A stretch of 64,000 nt of DNA from Channa striata (taxonomy: Eukaryota; Chordata; Actinopteri; Anabantiformes; Channidae), in NCBI GenBank assembly GCA_033026295.1, contig CM065176.1, positions 3,536,705 to 3,600,704 of the forward strand. The letters run 5' to 3'. The position numbers were made by a program, and so were the translations under genes. The notes under the pieces were generated by a model that saw only the letters and a list, made by a program, of their open reading frames with translations, had not been told where the DNA came from and made no database searches. Of this stretch, positions 21,580 through 32,950 are shown piece by piece (positions within the stretch are counted from its first letter, which is position 1; every line of letters begins with the position of its first letter).

Positions 21580-23915
21580 CTTTAATCTTCACTGCTGAAT
21601 TAGTTGCCAGTAGTACGTGATGTGGTCCTGCGAAGCGTCTCTGCTACCAGCATTTCCTTTGGTGGTCCTTGTCACCTGGTATGAGATCATGCAAGCTGAT
21701 GTCTGCAGGGGTAGACAGGGCTGCTTTCACCTGGGGAAAAACATCTGAGAGAGTTCTGCACAACAGTTGGAAATCACATCGTTATAACAAACTCAAGTTT
21801 GTTTGTTCTGAATTAGTACTACGCTAGGAGGTTTTGTCAAACCCTATTTGGTAAAGACTCAACTTGCATAAGAAATAGCACCAATGCTAATTCTTAAATC
21901 CATGTCAAACCTGTCAACATTTTGTGAATTCTGTCACACCTGCACTCTGGGGTGAGAAGGCAATAACCCAAAATTAGTTTGACAAATCGTTTAATCTTCA
22001 AGGTAAAACCCAGGAGAATTGTCACAAATTACTTGATTCTGAAACACTTCAGTGAACGGTCCTCTGACTTGTCAGGGCCTTTTACCACAGTAGCTGCATC
22101 CTGTTTGGAAGAGACAAAACAACAGCCTCTACCCACTTGCTAAACGTGTAAACCATGGTCAAGCCAACTCCATTTCTACATAGCTATAGCTCAATTAACC
22201 CAATCATCCAATATTCAAAGGGTCTATCAGGTGGGAAGTGGCCTTGCAGAGGCATTTAATCGCACCAGAGGCATTGTGTGCCCCACAGATTAACATGTCC
22301 TGCATTCCCTGAAACCTTTGCTTTAGGGTTTATAGTAGGTGTTAAAATATGCACACATCCCCCCTTTGCAAATGTCTACCATGAGCTAGCTTTGCATTTA
22401 GATGGAAATATCAATTAGGTAAACAAAGTTTATCTCTGGACCGAGCGATGTCCCTTTTACAGTGTTGCACCTAATTTCATTACAAAGTTTCTAGATGTGT
22501 TTGCTAGTGACTGGATGGTTGACAAGTCAGCCTGTGGGTTGAGATTCTGTGGGAGAAAGAAAACTGAGTTGGGTGACACATTTGTCCCATCCTGGCCGCT
22601 GTATCCTTTGTTGAAGTTTCTGCAGAAATCAAGTTGTTTTGTTAATGTTAGAGTGTCACATTTCATAACCGATATTCACGTAGGCAACAAGTCAGCATCT
22701 ACGGAACTGCAAGAAGAACAATGTGCAGTTAGTGTTCTGCCTGACGTCACAAATCTTCTCTGTCTCCAGAGACAACCTTAGTTATGAGCGACACCATTCA
22801 TATTCATACATTCATTCAAACTTCATATCATTGGCCAGTTTGTAGTTTTCAGCAAGAGCTCTCAGCTCACCAGCTTGCAGATGAGTTACAACGTAGTTTT
22901 ATCAAAAGCAATGACACTACAATTTTGTGAAAACTGCAAACCCAAGGCAATTTCACAAGGCTAGACATTTCAGCAAATCAGAGCCATCAACACATAATTC
23001 TGTCAGCGTTCAGAATTAGTGTTTTCAAACCCACTTCTAATAGAACAGGTGATTTTAGTACCTCAGTGCCGATATGAGGATGTCCATGCAACATATTGCA
23101 CCTTCCCAAGCAATCAGAACAGCAAACCAAACACAGCTTCTCTGCTGCAACAACGGTTCTCACGCACTAAAAATCCTGCTATAACTGGATCCAGTTTTAA
23201 TAGTATAAAGCTACAGGTACAACTACACCCACAAGCAATGCACAGAAACCACTGAACTGTCTTCCTGGTCAAAAACTAACCCGTATTAGGCAAACCAAGT
23301 TCTGCCTATGAATCAGCAAACAATTCAGGAGGCAGCATGTTGTCAACATGTGCCAACACCCACAACCACAACAAGCAACAACCACGCTCCACAGCAAACG
23401 GGAAAGTTTCGCACAGGAACGATTCTTTGGCAAAATTGTGTCGTGCAAGGAAAAAAAAAATTATCATTGGCTTCTGTCAGCCTTAAAATCAGCAATTCAT
23501 TTTGTGACACTTTTTTCCTTTGGGGTGATCACCTGACCCAGACAAGTCACTTTATTGCACAAACTGCAGTTTAAAACAAACAAACAAACAAACAAAATCT
23601 TTATGGCCATTGTCTAAAAGATGTTTTAATAGGTGCACCGTATCAATTTTTTCATGCTTCGTCAGATTAACAAATACAAATTAGCGAAGCGTCTATGTGC
23701 TGTTACACAGAAGTTTGTCAAATTTGTTGGTACCAGAGAAAGAATAATTTGTATAGTTTTACTTCAGGCGCTCAGGGGTGTATGGCTGCCTTCACCCCCT
23801 GTAATTTTGAACAAAGCGCCACCCAATTGGTTGACCTAGGTCTGTTTCCAAGAAATAAGTTGCAACAAGAGAATTCTCAAATAGAGGTTATTACACCTGC
23901 CATTAACAGGGAGTT
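21580..23915 (-). other. ERV interior without readable genes
   Basis: This is where the rest of RT, RNase H and integrase should lie. I cannot read any of their motifs in either strand; ORFs are short. An (AAAC)n run is at about 23,577-23,597. The sequence may be heavily mutated or deleted pol. Confidence 0.4.
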
Positions 23916-24483
23916 TTACACAGGCTTTATGCCACTGATGATGGCTTCCTGCTTTAAAGAGTGTTTGTTCTGCCATGGTCTACACTTTGATTTTGGAAGG
24001 ACTGTAAGAGGCTCTACATTTTTCATAATGCCTTCATCATATTTATGGGCTGCCCAGAGAGATTTAGGAATTTGCTCGAGCTCTGGTGGTAAACTAGTTT
24101 CAGTGATGGTAAAGGCTGCAGCACGCGCAATATCTGTGAACTCAACTGTTCTATAAGCTTTGTACAACTGATGTAAATTGTACGATGTACATCACCCTTC
24201 CAGCTATATTCCATCCTAGGATCTGATGCTGTTGGTTGGAATTCCTCGAGGAACAGCGTCTTCTGCAACCATGGGCCAAGGTCTTGCCACCTCCAATCAG
24301 ATGGTTTTGCCAATAGGACATGTGGAGTATTCCCCTAAATAGTTCTTCCTGTTTAGAGGAGAGTGTGACAGAGGCAACAGCAGCAGTCTTTGTCCAATAC
24401 ACATTTGTCAAACATATCACTGCACCTTCCCCATTTTCTACATACCACTGACCTTCATATTCACTTTCTGGTTCTACATTCAC
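23916..24483 (-). pseudogene. ERV pol, RT N-terminal remnant
   Basis: In three overlapping minus frames, the segment 24,167-23,916 gives PKSLWAAHKYDEGIMKNVEP and LPKSKCRPWQNKHSLKQEAI, the conserved approach to the RT fingers in class I-type fish ERVs. Upstream at 24,483-24,150 is the protease-RT linker. Frame changes and stops break it. Confidence 0.6.
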
Positions 24484-24619
24484 GTGTGCTGTGCTGTGTA
24501 GTGACCTTGATCTTGGAATGTTTCTGTATGTGTGCTGTGTATGTGCAAAGTCTGTAAGCTGCTGTGTAACACGAGTGTTATCAGCAAGTTTACTCTTACA
24601 TGCATATTGTAAATGTATG

Positions 24620-24862
24620 TTAATGATCTAAGTGACCTGTGATGGATAGTCCCCATCTCCCTGTTTCAAGACTTTTGATGCCATCAGGGGTTGAATCTAA
24701 CACTAAGCCAAATTCACACATCAAATCTCTCCCTAGCAAATTTACAGGACAGTTTGAGACATTATGAGTGAATGTTTGGTGCTCTGTTTTCTCAAAGTGC
24801 ATTTGAGAGGAACCGAGCAGCTCTCTAAAACAGGTTTTCCACCAATATCTGCAGTGATGCAT
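24620..24862 (-). pseudogene. ERV protease C-terminal remnant
   Basis: Minus-strand ORF with CPVNLLGRDLMCEFGLVLD, matching the C-terminal flap and helix (PxxLLGRDLL) of retroviral aspartic proteases. The catalytic DTG is not readable in this frame. It lies just upstream of the RT remnant, as expected for pro-pol order. Confidence 0.65.
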
Positions 24863-24993
24863 GACCTACCACTCATATTCATTCACTAATTAATCACTTC
24901 ATGGTTTCATTTTAATGTGAGTGAGTGTGGGTGCGGGTCACCTGATCTAGCGTCTGCATCCCCTGCTTCCTCACCAAATCAGCCCTTGCTTAA

Positions 24994-25341
24994 TCACAGA
25001 GCAGCCTCTAGACCAATGTCCATTTTCTCCATACTGATGCCAGGCTTCTGAGTTATGGTGGTGCTGCCTCTTCCCTTGCTTACGCCACCTTCTTTGTCCT
25101 CTCTGTGTCTCTTGTGCATGTTGCAGAATGTCTCTGAGTGGATAGCAATTTCAGTTTTCATTCTGGTTAGAAATAAATCCTTCAGGTGGGCCTCGCAGGC
25201 CCTCGTGGGGTTCATTCCCAGTCCATCCTCTGTTGGAGTATGACCGCTTGTTAACATCCCAGCTGATGTTTCTACAGCTATTCCCTTTCCTGGAAGGTGG
25301 GTTTGTAGTCCTGGACCACATTTTGGAAGTCTTTCTCCCAC
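24994..25341 (-). pseudogene. Possible ERV Gag-region ORF, unrecognised
   Basis: A 115-codon minus ORF in the position of Gag's end. It has basic stretches (CNMHKRHREDKEGG) but no zinc knuckle. The assignment rests on order only: LTR, primer site, this ORF, protease, RT. Confidence 0.3.
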
Positions 25342-26434
25342 TTGTTAGTGTTTTCTTTTGGGTGATTGACTTTCTCCATCACTTACTTGATGTCCACATG
25401 TCCAGCTCCTCAGCGGTGGGGGAGTCTGCCCCCCTTGATCTGGTGAACATGGAGTGTCCTTTCACACCTCCAGGGCTTGGTTCCTGGAGTGATGCCTCAG
25501 ACGTGTCTCCCCCCTCTGGTGCTCTTTGTGGATCTGTTGCATTCTCTGATGGGGGAGAGCTGGCTGACTTGCTGCTGCTATGATCTGCTGATATGGTGGG
25601 GGAGCAAGTGGGGGTGCAGAGTCCGAAATCCAGGTTTACCTTGTAACTCAGACAAAACAGAATACAGAGGTTCAGTGTACGAACAATCCTTTGCTCTATA
25701 AACTAGATGTTCTGGTTCTGTTTGTTTGGCATTTTAATCTTCATTTGTGTCTTGTTTTCTAAACCTTCTACTTCCCTCACATGACATTCATCCTTCCACA
25801 TGCTAAATACCTTCCAGTCAGATTTAAACACCTTGTGTTTTCTCCCATTTCACTTGGACAAAGACTTGTGTTGCTCTGTGCTCTCCTTCTCATTCTTCTT
25901 CAGTTCCTCCTGTAACTGAGCTGTCTGCTACTCACACTATCCTCCTTAGTAAACCCCAATTTCCACCTTTTAGTTAATTGATTACAACTGCCCCAAAAAA
26001 GTTTGGACATTGCTTGGCAGAACTTGCCCAGGCCAGGCGCTCACTTCTGTTAGTACCCCGTACTAACCCCATTTCTCTAGCAGCCCGTTCTCTCGTGCTA
26101 TCTTTCCCCATGCAACTCAGATTCAAACTGCGCTGCATACAACGGTAATTAATAACACAACGGTTTAACTGCTATGACAACGTCTTGTCACCTACCCAAC
26201 CAGTAGTGTGTTTTATAGAGCTCTTCTTACCGTCTGCTTTTTTGCTGTGCTCCCTCTCCTCTGCTGCCTTACCGCTTTATTTCGGTCCGTATAACTGGAT
26301 CGGCAGTCTGACTCCTGAGGGGAACAGCTTCTCAAATCGAAAAAAAAAGAATCGGTTTTAACTTGTGCGCACAGTCACTGTTTTATCCCTCAGAGTCCAG
26401 AAAGCGCGTCCATCCCACTCTTCTGACACCAATC

Positions 26435-26880
26435 TGTTGTGGAAAAATCTGAGAGAGCAAGTTAGGAGACAGGAGGCAGCTCTCATATTATCATCAAACA
26501 ATTTAATGACAATAACATAGGTAAAATAAGCAAAAAGGTAGAGGAGCAGGCAGAGGAACAGAGCAAAAGAAAGCAGTGTCACCCGGGTGGATCAGATTGT
26601 ATCTGATACCCTCTGTCAGGATGTGTGTGTGTTTTATCTGCTCCACTATGCAAATCATATACATTGATCAGGAGTCCTTAATTAGCAAGTTTCTGTTACT
26701 GTCTGCTTAAGGTGTCAACAAGGATTCAAAGGAACAATAGGGTCTGTTAAGGTGTCAAGGAAAAACTCTGGGACCTGTTCCCGTGGATCTTCCTACTGAG
26801 TGGCGGGGACTCGTTGTCTGGCCTCTGCTAATAGTGTGAACAGATGGTCAGATGGTCATTGATCAAAAACTTCCCTCACA
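26435..26880 (-). repeat. ERV 5' LTR
   Basis: 446 bp, same termini as the 3' LTR. On the minus strand it is followed by ATTGGTGTCAGAAGAG, the start of the presumed tRNA-Leu primer binding site. Confidence 0.92.
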
Positions 26881-27859
26881 CTTATCAATCTGAAAAACAT
26901 TAAAATAATTTGTCACCAATTGGTATCATAAGCAATTTGTAAAAAAAGCTTTATGATAAGGTTGATGTTTGACAAAAGGTTTCCTGTATATCTGGCAGTG
27001 TTTACGGAGTTTGTAATTCAAGACATGATATAGATTAGTTGATCTCTATCCTGGTTATCAAGGACCCCTGTCCTGCCCCCTCCCCTATGGATTAACCAAA
27101 ATGGACAGAGGCTACAACAAGCTAGTTCTTGAGATGCAAAATGTCATGCCAGTCATCCTCTGGAGTAATGAGACTAATGAGGTGACAACGATTAGTTTTA
27201 TCTCCACATTTATACTTGAATTTGGACAAATTGTCTAAAGTGAAGTATTTTTTGACGTGCAAGCTTCACTGGCATAATTCCCTCAAGCAGCTTTCTGTGC
27301 AGCCCATGTCTTTAAAAGGTACATAAACAATTTAAATATAGACAAAGATACTGATGGCCACTTTTGTTATATTGACAGATTTACAATGTTTTAATAATGT
27401 GTACCTACAGCTGTCCTCTGTAATAATGCCTGCATTTCCACGTACACATCACTGAAAGGAAAAATCAGTTATGTTAGTATTTTATGAAAAAATACCATGA
27501 ATAATGTGCACACAAACAGAGCAGAGTTTGTGCAGCTCTAAAAGAAAAAAAATATGTATTCACTTCATTTCACCAGGCATAAAATACTGTACACTGTACC
27601 TGCCATAACTTTCAGTTACATTTATTAGGACATTACAGGGCATTTGATATTATGAGTTTTCATTTTTCAAATTGTGTGGTATTCAGAAAATCCATAAAGT
27701 GAGATGTTTGGATGTAAGTGGTGTCATGTACACACATGAAGAGCCTCCATGCTACCGGACTGCATTAAGGTTAGCTTCACTGAAAAGTACCGCTAAAGAT
27801 TTACTCAACACAAATATACGGCGTTTCAGCACCAAACGTTTGTCAGTGGACCCGAATTA

Positions 27860-29897
27860 GCAGTTCGTCATGTCCTGCAGAAAACTACATGCACTGCATC
27901 TCGCATGGACAGCGAACAGAGGAGGCGGAGGCAGCAGCAAGAACGGTGACAAGAACCAAAGAGGCCTGGTCGACTTTAAATGTTAATATAAAATCTTACA
28001 AGAAAGCTATTAAAGATTATTTACTTAGTTTCCATCCTTGATCTGGTTGTCAATATGAGTCTGTGTCAATGTTTTCATTTACATATGACTCTCATCAATT
28101 CTCATTAAATCAGTTTGCTGCTGTATATGAGTCTAACTGACTTGAACTTGACTATGAGTCACAAAGGGTGACTAGGTCGTGTTTTACCAACCTATTAATA
28201 AAAACAGTCTAGAGTAATATTACTACTGTGTGCTAGGGATTCTCTAGGGCAGCGGTCACTCACAGGCGGACCGCGGGCCGGACATCCAGACCCAGAAGCT
28301 GTCCCTTACGAACCCGGAGCTACAGACCAAACTGAACGTTTAATTCAAAATCTAGCCGAGGACGTTGATTTTAACTGGCGCGGCTATTATGATCTTTACT
28401 GTGTTTATTTAGCGGATGCGAGAACACATTGGCCAATTGAATGCGAGTGAAGCAATCCCACGTGACCTAGCCAATCGATTATGTGGCTCACAGGCGGTAA
28501 ATTTTGCGACTCGGCAGTTTTGGCAAATGAGATAAAGTTCGAGGTTGTAAAGGAATTAATAAACAGACGGCGATAACCTTCCTTTATTTTATTTTTTCAA
28601 AGTTAAGCAAATTATTTAGACATTTTTATTCCTACTTATTTTGAAAAGCCGCCCTGCTTTTGTTTCATAAATAAGATACCATTGTAAATATATGCTCAGT
28701 TTGATGTTACATAACAATAAATTTGTCAAAAGTTTTTGAATTGTACTGAATTAATTTGATTTGACAGTCAAGTATTGATTACGTGCAGGCTACTTCATAA
28801 TATATCGCAGTAAATAGCGTAGCACCAACTGGTCGTATGTGGCGACCACGGTGGATTTAGAGGGAGCTAGAGTGGCTAACCTAGCTAAGTGGTGCAGCTA
28901 AGCTACGGCTAGCAGGGTTGCTAGCAGCTAACTGGAACTGGTACTGAGGTAACGGAAGTGAGAACACTTGAGTCCTACACACTGCACAACTACAAGTGTC
29001 CCTGGGAGGAAGAAGGACAGCAGCTTTGTTTTTTATTGGCTATTTCTTTCAAAATAGCTATTTTATTTTTAAACAAAGGCAGAACAGCCAACACAACACC
29101 AGCTGGTGTGAGGGTCACTCCCACACACAGCACTTTCCCTCACGGTACCGACCAGCGCTTGCACATAAATCCTGCATAAAACACATCCAATATCCCCTAC
29201 ACAATCAAACACATTCCCCACAGCCACAATCGCTAACACAACTACACTAAAACATTCTAAAACACAACAACTATTTACATTACCCAAAATACTTAGCGGC
29301 CCAGCCTCTGGTCCACCGGCCATTGTAATATTCTGGACCTGTGCTTCCAAATAAATTGTGTAACCAGACCTCTTTGAATTTTAGTTGAATATCCCTGATC
29401 TTGGGGTTCAGGTCAGGCGAGTTGGCTGGCCAATCAAACAGAAAATCACGATCAACAAACCAGTTAGTGGTGGTTTCTACTGTAGGCAGGAGTTAATTCT
29501 GCCAGAAAAGGAAATCAGCATCTCCATTAAGCAGACACAAGGAGGAAGTGCTTTAAAATCCCCTGGTAGACACTTTTTCCCCTCTGGACTTGATTAAACA
29601 CTGTGGACCAACACCAGCAAGACTGTGGGTGCTTGAAGGTGGACCATTAAGCAACACAGATGCTGTGATTCTTCCACTTTCCCTCCACACTCTCTGAGAC
29701 AGATTTCCAAATGAAATGCCACCTATACTTTCATGTGAAAACTGAACAACCATCCAGATATTGTTCTCCTTAGCCCAGGTACGACATTTGTGCTTCAGTA
29801 GAGGCCTCATAATAACAATGAAACAGTTGTAGCTCATTTCCTGGAGATGTCTTTGTGTGGTGGCTCTTGATGGACTGACTCCAGCCTCATTGCTTAG
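27860..29897. other. No gene recognised
   Basis: AT-rich. At about 28,249 a hAT-like left end (CAGCGGTCACTCACAGGCGG) may start a MITE, but I could not find its mirror end. ORFs at 28,958-29,350 and 29,385-29,837 show no domains. Confidence 0.4.
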
Positions 29898-30357
29898 TGT
29901 GAGGGAAGTTTTTGATCAATGACCATCTGACCATCTGTTCACACTTCTGGCAGAGGCCAGACAACGGGTCCCCGCCACTATGTAGGAAGCCCACGGGAAC
30001 TAGCAGGAACACTGAATCCTAGAATACTCCTTGACACCTTAACAGACCCTATTGTTCCTTTGAATACTTGTTGACACCTTAAGCAGACCTTCTGTCTAAA
30101 CTTTGTTTAACGCTAGCATCCCCACAGGTAGCTTTCCCAGCAGGGGGAGGCAGTAACAGAGACTTGCTAATTAAGGACTCCTGATCAATGTGTATTCAAC
30201 TGTATGTATAATTTGCATAGTGGAGCAGATAAAACATACACACATGCTGACAGAGATTATCAGAATCAGTCTGATCCACTCGAGTGTCACTGCTCCGTGC
30301 TGTTTTCTCTCTGCTTCTTGTTTCTTGTGCTTTTGCATTAAATTGCTCAATGATCAT
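29898..30357 (+). repeat. Diverged LTR of the same ERV family, U5-truncated
   Basis: Begins TGTGAGGGAAGTTTTTGATC and follows the LTR at 19,910-20,348 in opposite orientation through the octamer and TATA-like region to ATTAAATTGCTCAATGAT. There it loses similarity, missing about the last 75 bp. No interior follows. Differences are many, so it is an older insertion. No target duplication could be found because one end is missing. Confidence 0.75.
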
Positions 30358-30378
30358 TTTCAGTTGACTCTTGTTTCT

Positions 30379-30537
30379 AACTTTCTTCCAAGTTTTTTGG
30401 CCATAACAGTGGGTATCAGCCCATTTCTGAATCCTCTGATTTATGCCTTGTTCTACCTTTGGTTTAGAAAATCTCTCAGACTCATTTTGTCTCTTCACAT
30501 TCTGCAGCCTGGATCCCGTGAGACCAACATGCTGTAA
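30379..30537 (+). pseudogene. Trace-amine-associated-receptor-like C-terminal fragment
   Basis: An open frame to a TAA reads through a TM7-like segment with the class A GPCR motif NPLIY (AITVGISPFLNPLIYALFY), then FRKSLRLILSLHIL (helix 8) and a short tail ending SRETNML. The spacing, the FYxWFRKxL sequence after NPxxY and the short tail match teleost TAARs, amine-sensing olfactory receptors. Helices 1-6 are not present upstream, where an LTR fragment lies instead, so this is a gene fragment. Another aminergic-type receptor is possible. Confidence 0.6.
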
Positions 30538-32950
30538 ACAGACACTGTGCAGTGACTGAAATGTGATCTGCTCTATGGACAGAGAAATTCATTTGTACGT
30601 GTGAATTCACAAATCACTGAAAATGTGCAGTTCTTAAACTTGTTACTGTCACATAATCTGTTTTATTTATGCTTCATTGTTTCCAGTGACGGTGCTTATT
30701 ATCACTAACCAGTCATAGTTCCAGTGCGAGTCTGTCCTGTTTCTCATTCAGCTTCTGTTACAAACATTTCTTTTCTTCTGTGTCTGTTTTCACATGGATC
30801 ACACAGTGTCTTTTGTTACACAGAAATAAATAAGAAGTAAACTTTGAAAATTACAACTATGAAGAATGTGTTACATTTTACATTCTGTCTCTCTTCCTCA
30901 CATGTGCACCAACACTCCAACAGACCGTCACGTGTGAACTATAGAAAATGAAGAGAAGAGAAAGCAGATTTTAAAAGACTGGGTAGTTGTCTTGTTGGAC
31001 ACTTATAGTCCCAACAGGCAGAGGAATTCAAAGAAAGATGGCAGGACATGAAAAGGTGCAGGAGACTAAGAATTAGTTGTTCAGTCAACTCAAGAGTGGC
31101 AGCACTGGTTTTCTTTAGAATTCTAAATATAAAAATAATAATAACAATAATAATTTGTGTGCGATAACATGCACTGTGTTTCTCTGGCCTCAAGGTGTCA
31201 GTGTAATCATTCTGTTAAACTGCCTCAGACCAGAGAACAGAACAGCGGGGTGTTGGTTCGGGTTGTCTGAAGTACAGAACCTCACCACTCAAGTAAAAGT
31301 GTAAGGAATTGATTACAAAAGTTCGGCTAAAGAAGTAGCACTTCAATTTTTTTACTTAAGCTGTTAAGTTCAAAAGTAGCAGTACTGCAGCAAGAAAGTG
31401 ATTCCTCATAGTGAAACTGTTTTCCACAGTCTTTGAGTTTGCCTCATAAATAAAGATTCTGCAGAAATCTGAAATGTTCAGGTAATACTGTGATTAAAAT
31501 ATTTATTGTTTCTTCATTAGCCACTAATTTCCCACAGCTGCCTACAAAACAGTAAATTAAAATGACATTTGTCTTGATCTTAATATTTTGAAAAGAAACA
31601 GTCTTTTCACACCTTTTAGTCAAAGTTATTTAGTTTAGAAAAGAGTATAAAACATGAGAGAGAGCGAGCTGGGCTAATATTAATAAACCTGGAGTATTTC
31701 ATGAGGGTGTTTACACAAATATGTTGTCAGTAGTGGTTCATAACATACGTAAGACTGGTATGTTTGCACATGCTCATGACATACATGGTGGGTTTATAAG
31801 TGCATTTGTGTTCATAGGACCATTTGGTGAAATATTCAAATAAGTTTAGCAATGCTGCGATTTCTTGGACAGTTATTGCTGAAAGTACCATTTACCATGG
31901 ACATTTGATTTGACTATGATTCTGTTCTCAAGTATGCTTAAAAAATAATTTTAGTTTTTTGTGTGTTTTTTGATCCTTTTAAAGGAGTGGATCTAAATAG
32001 AAGGAGTGGCTTATATCACACAATCCTTTCAGTGGCTGGACTTAAGGACATCGCAGAGGCAGCACAGGATCAGACTCTGAGTACAAGATCAATAGAGGCC
32101 AGGTTCTCCCATACCAGGCTGTGCAAAGATGCCTCTGAGACAATCCAAGCACATACCAGCAATGTCCAAGATGCTGGCAGGGCACACGTGGAACTCTATA
32201 ACCTAGTGGCTGGCATAGTGTACCGTGTAAAGAAGTCCCAAAGTCAAAAAACTAATCTCTAAAAGTGAGGGAGAATGTCCTGTGGGCGGGACATATGATG
32301 ATGGGTATATGGCTCTAAAGATCTTTTAAAAACCCTCTGAACTGTGGTGGAATAGTTTGGCCTGTCCACCAGCATCTGTGTTCACTGTACAAGAGCGCAT
32401 GCAGCTGAAGCCAAACCCCCGGAGCTGTTGGGGTTAAACGCGACTAGCGGTTAGCACACTGAGGTTAACTATATCCCGCTTATTACCCACAGAACAGAGA
32501 CTCTGGAGAATCCTACACAATCCAGAGAAGTACACTAATGGCTGTTTGTCTGCAGACCAGAGTGCCTGTGCTGAGTCCTGTTCCCTACAACATTAGCACC
32601 ACCTGGTGGTAATGTTGCAGCTGCTCAATATAAATTCATTTCTACAATTGTTTCAGCAGTGATTGTTGCTGTTAATGCATTACATTCCATATTTTCTGTT
32701 ATCTGTTTGGTGATCTGATATGCGTACAGAGTTCAAGAAGGCACAAAGATAGTCTAAAAGTCTCCAAAACCTTTTTATTGCACAGTCAAACTCTTTTGAG
32801 TTTAAAATAAATGTTTTGAAGCAGGTCTTTGCGCCTTCTACAAAACGTTGTGCTGATCTCCCATGCTTTTGTTTAATTCTCTTACAAAGACTGCACACCT
32901 GTTGCCAATCAGAAGCTTCTAAAATCCTCAAAAAAGTAGCAAAGCAATTA
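30538..32950. other. No gene recognised
   Basis: AT-rich intergenic sequence. A 99-codon ORF at 31,963-32,262 has no recognisable domain; it looks more protein-like than most chance ORFs but cannot be assigned. The stretch 32,270-32,600 could be an old repeat, but no termini are visible. Confidence 0.4.

Larger units (their letters stand above)
19905..26885 (-). mobile_element. Endogenous retrovirus, near full-length, decayed
   Basis: Two LTRs (19,910-20,348 and 26,435-26,880) in minus orientation bound a degenerate interior. They are flanked by the 5-bp target duplication CTTAT at 19,905-19,909 and 26,881-26,885. LTRs start TGTGAGGGAAG and end CCACAACA on the minus strand. Next to the 5' LTR (minus strand) is TGGTGTCAGAAGAGTGGGAT, close to the 3' end complement of tRNA-Leu, a probable primer binding site. 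Next to the 3' LTR is the polypurine tract AAAAGGGGGG. Protease, an RT N-terminus and an Env TM remnant are readable; most of pol is missing or unreadable. Confidence 0.88.
18036..27859. repeat. Giant palindrome (foldback), right arm split by an ERV
   Basis: Left arm 18,036-19,396 is mirrored by 19,514-19,909 plus 26,881-27,859. Loop 19,397-19,513 is unique. Removing the ERV and one copy of its CTTAT duplication leaves arms of about 1,361 and 1,370 bp that differ at only scattered positions. Checked junctions: AATTCGGGTCC at 18,037 pairs with GGACCCGAATT near 27,857. The two arms meet around GTGTCCAAACGT and ACGTTTGGACAC. The outer ends carry no obvious transposon terminus or target duplication. 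It may be a foldback element or a recent inverted duplication. Confidence 0.88.

Noticed and set aside
23633..24156. Plus-strand 153-codon ORF inside the ERV
   Set aside because: Antisense to the pol remnant, which has recognisable RT motifs on the minus strand.
28249..28560. hAT-type MITE starting CAGCGGTCACTCACAGG
   Set aside because: Left end looks plausible but I found no matching right terminal repeat or target duplication.
31963..32262. 99-codon ORF as a gene
   Set aside because: No domain, no splice context, no similarity I can recognise; left as unassigned.
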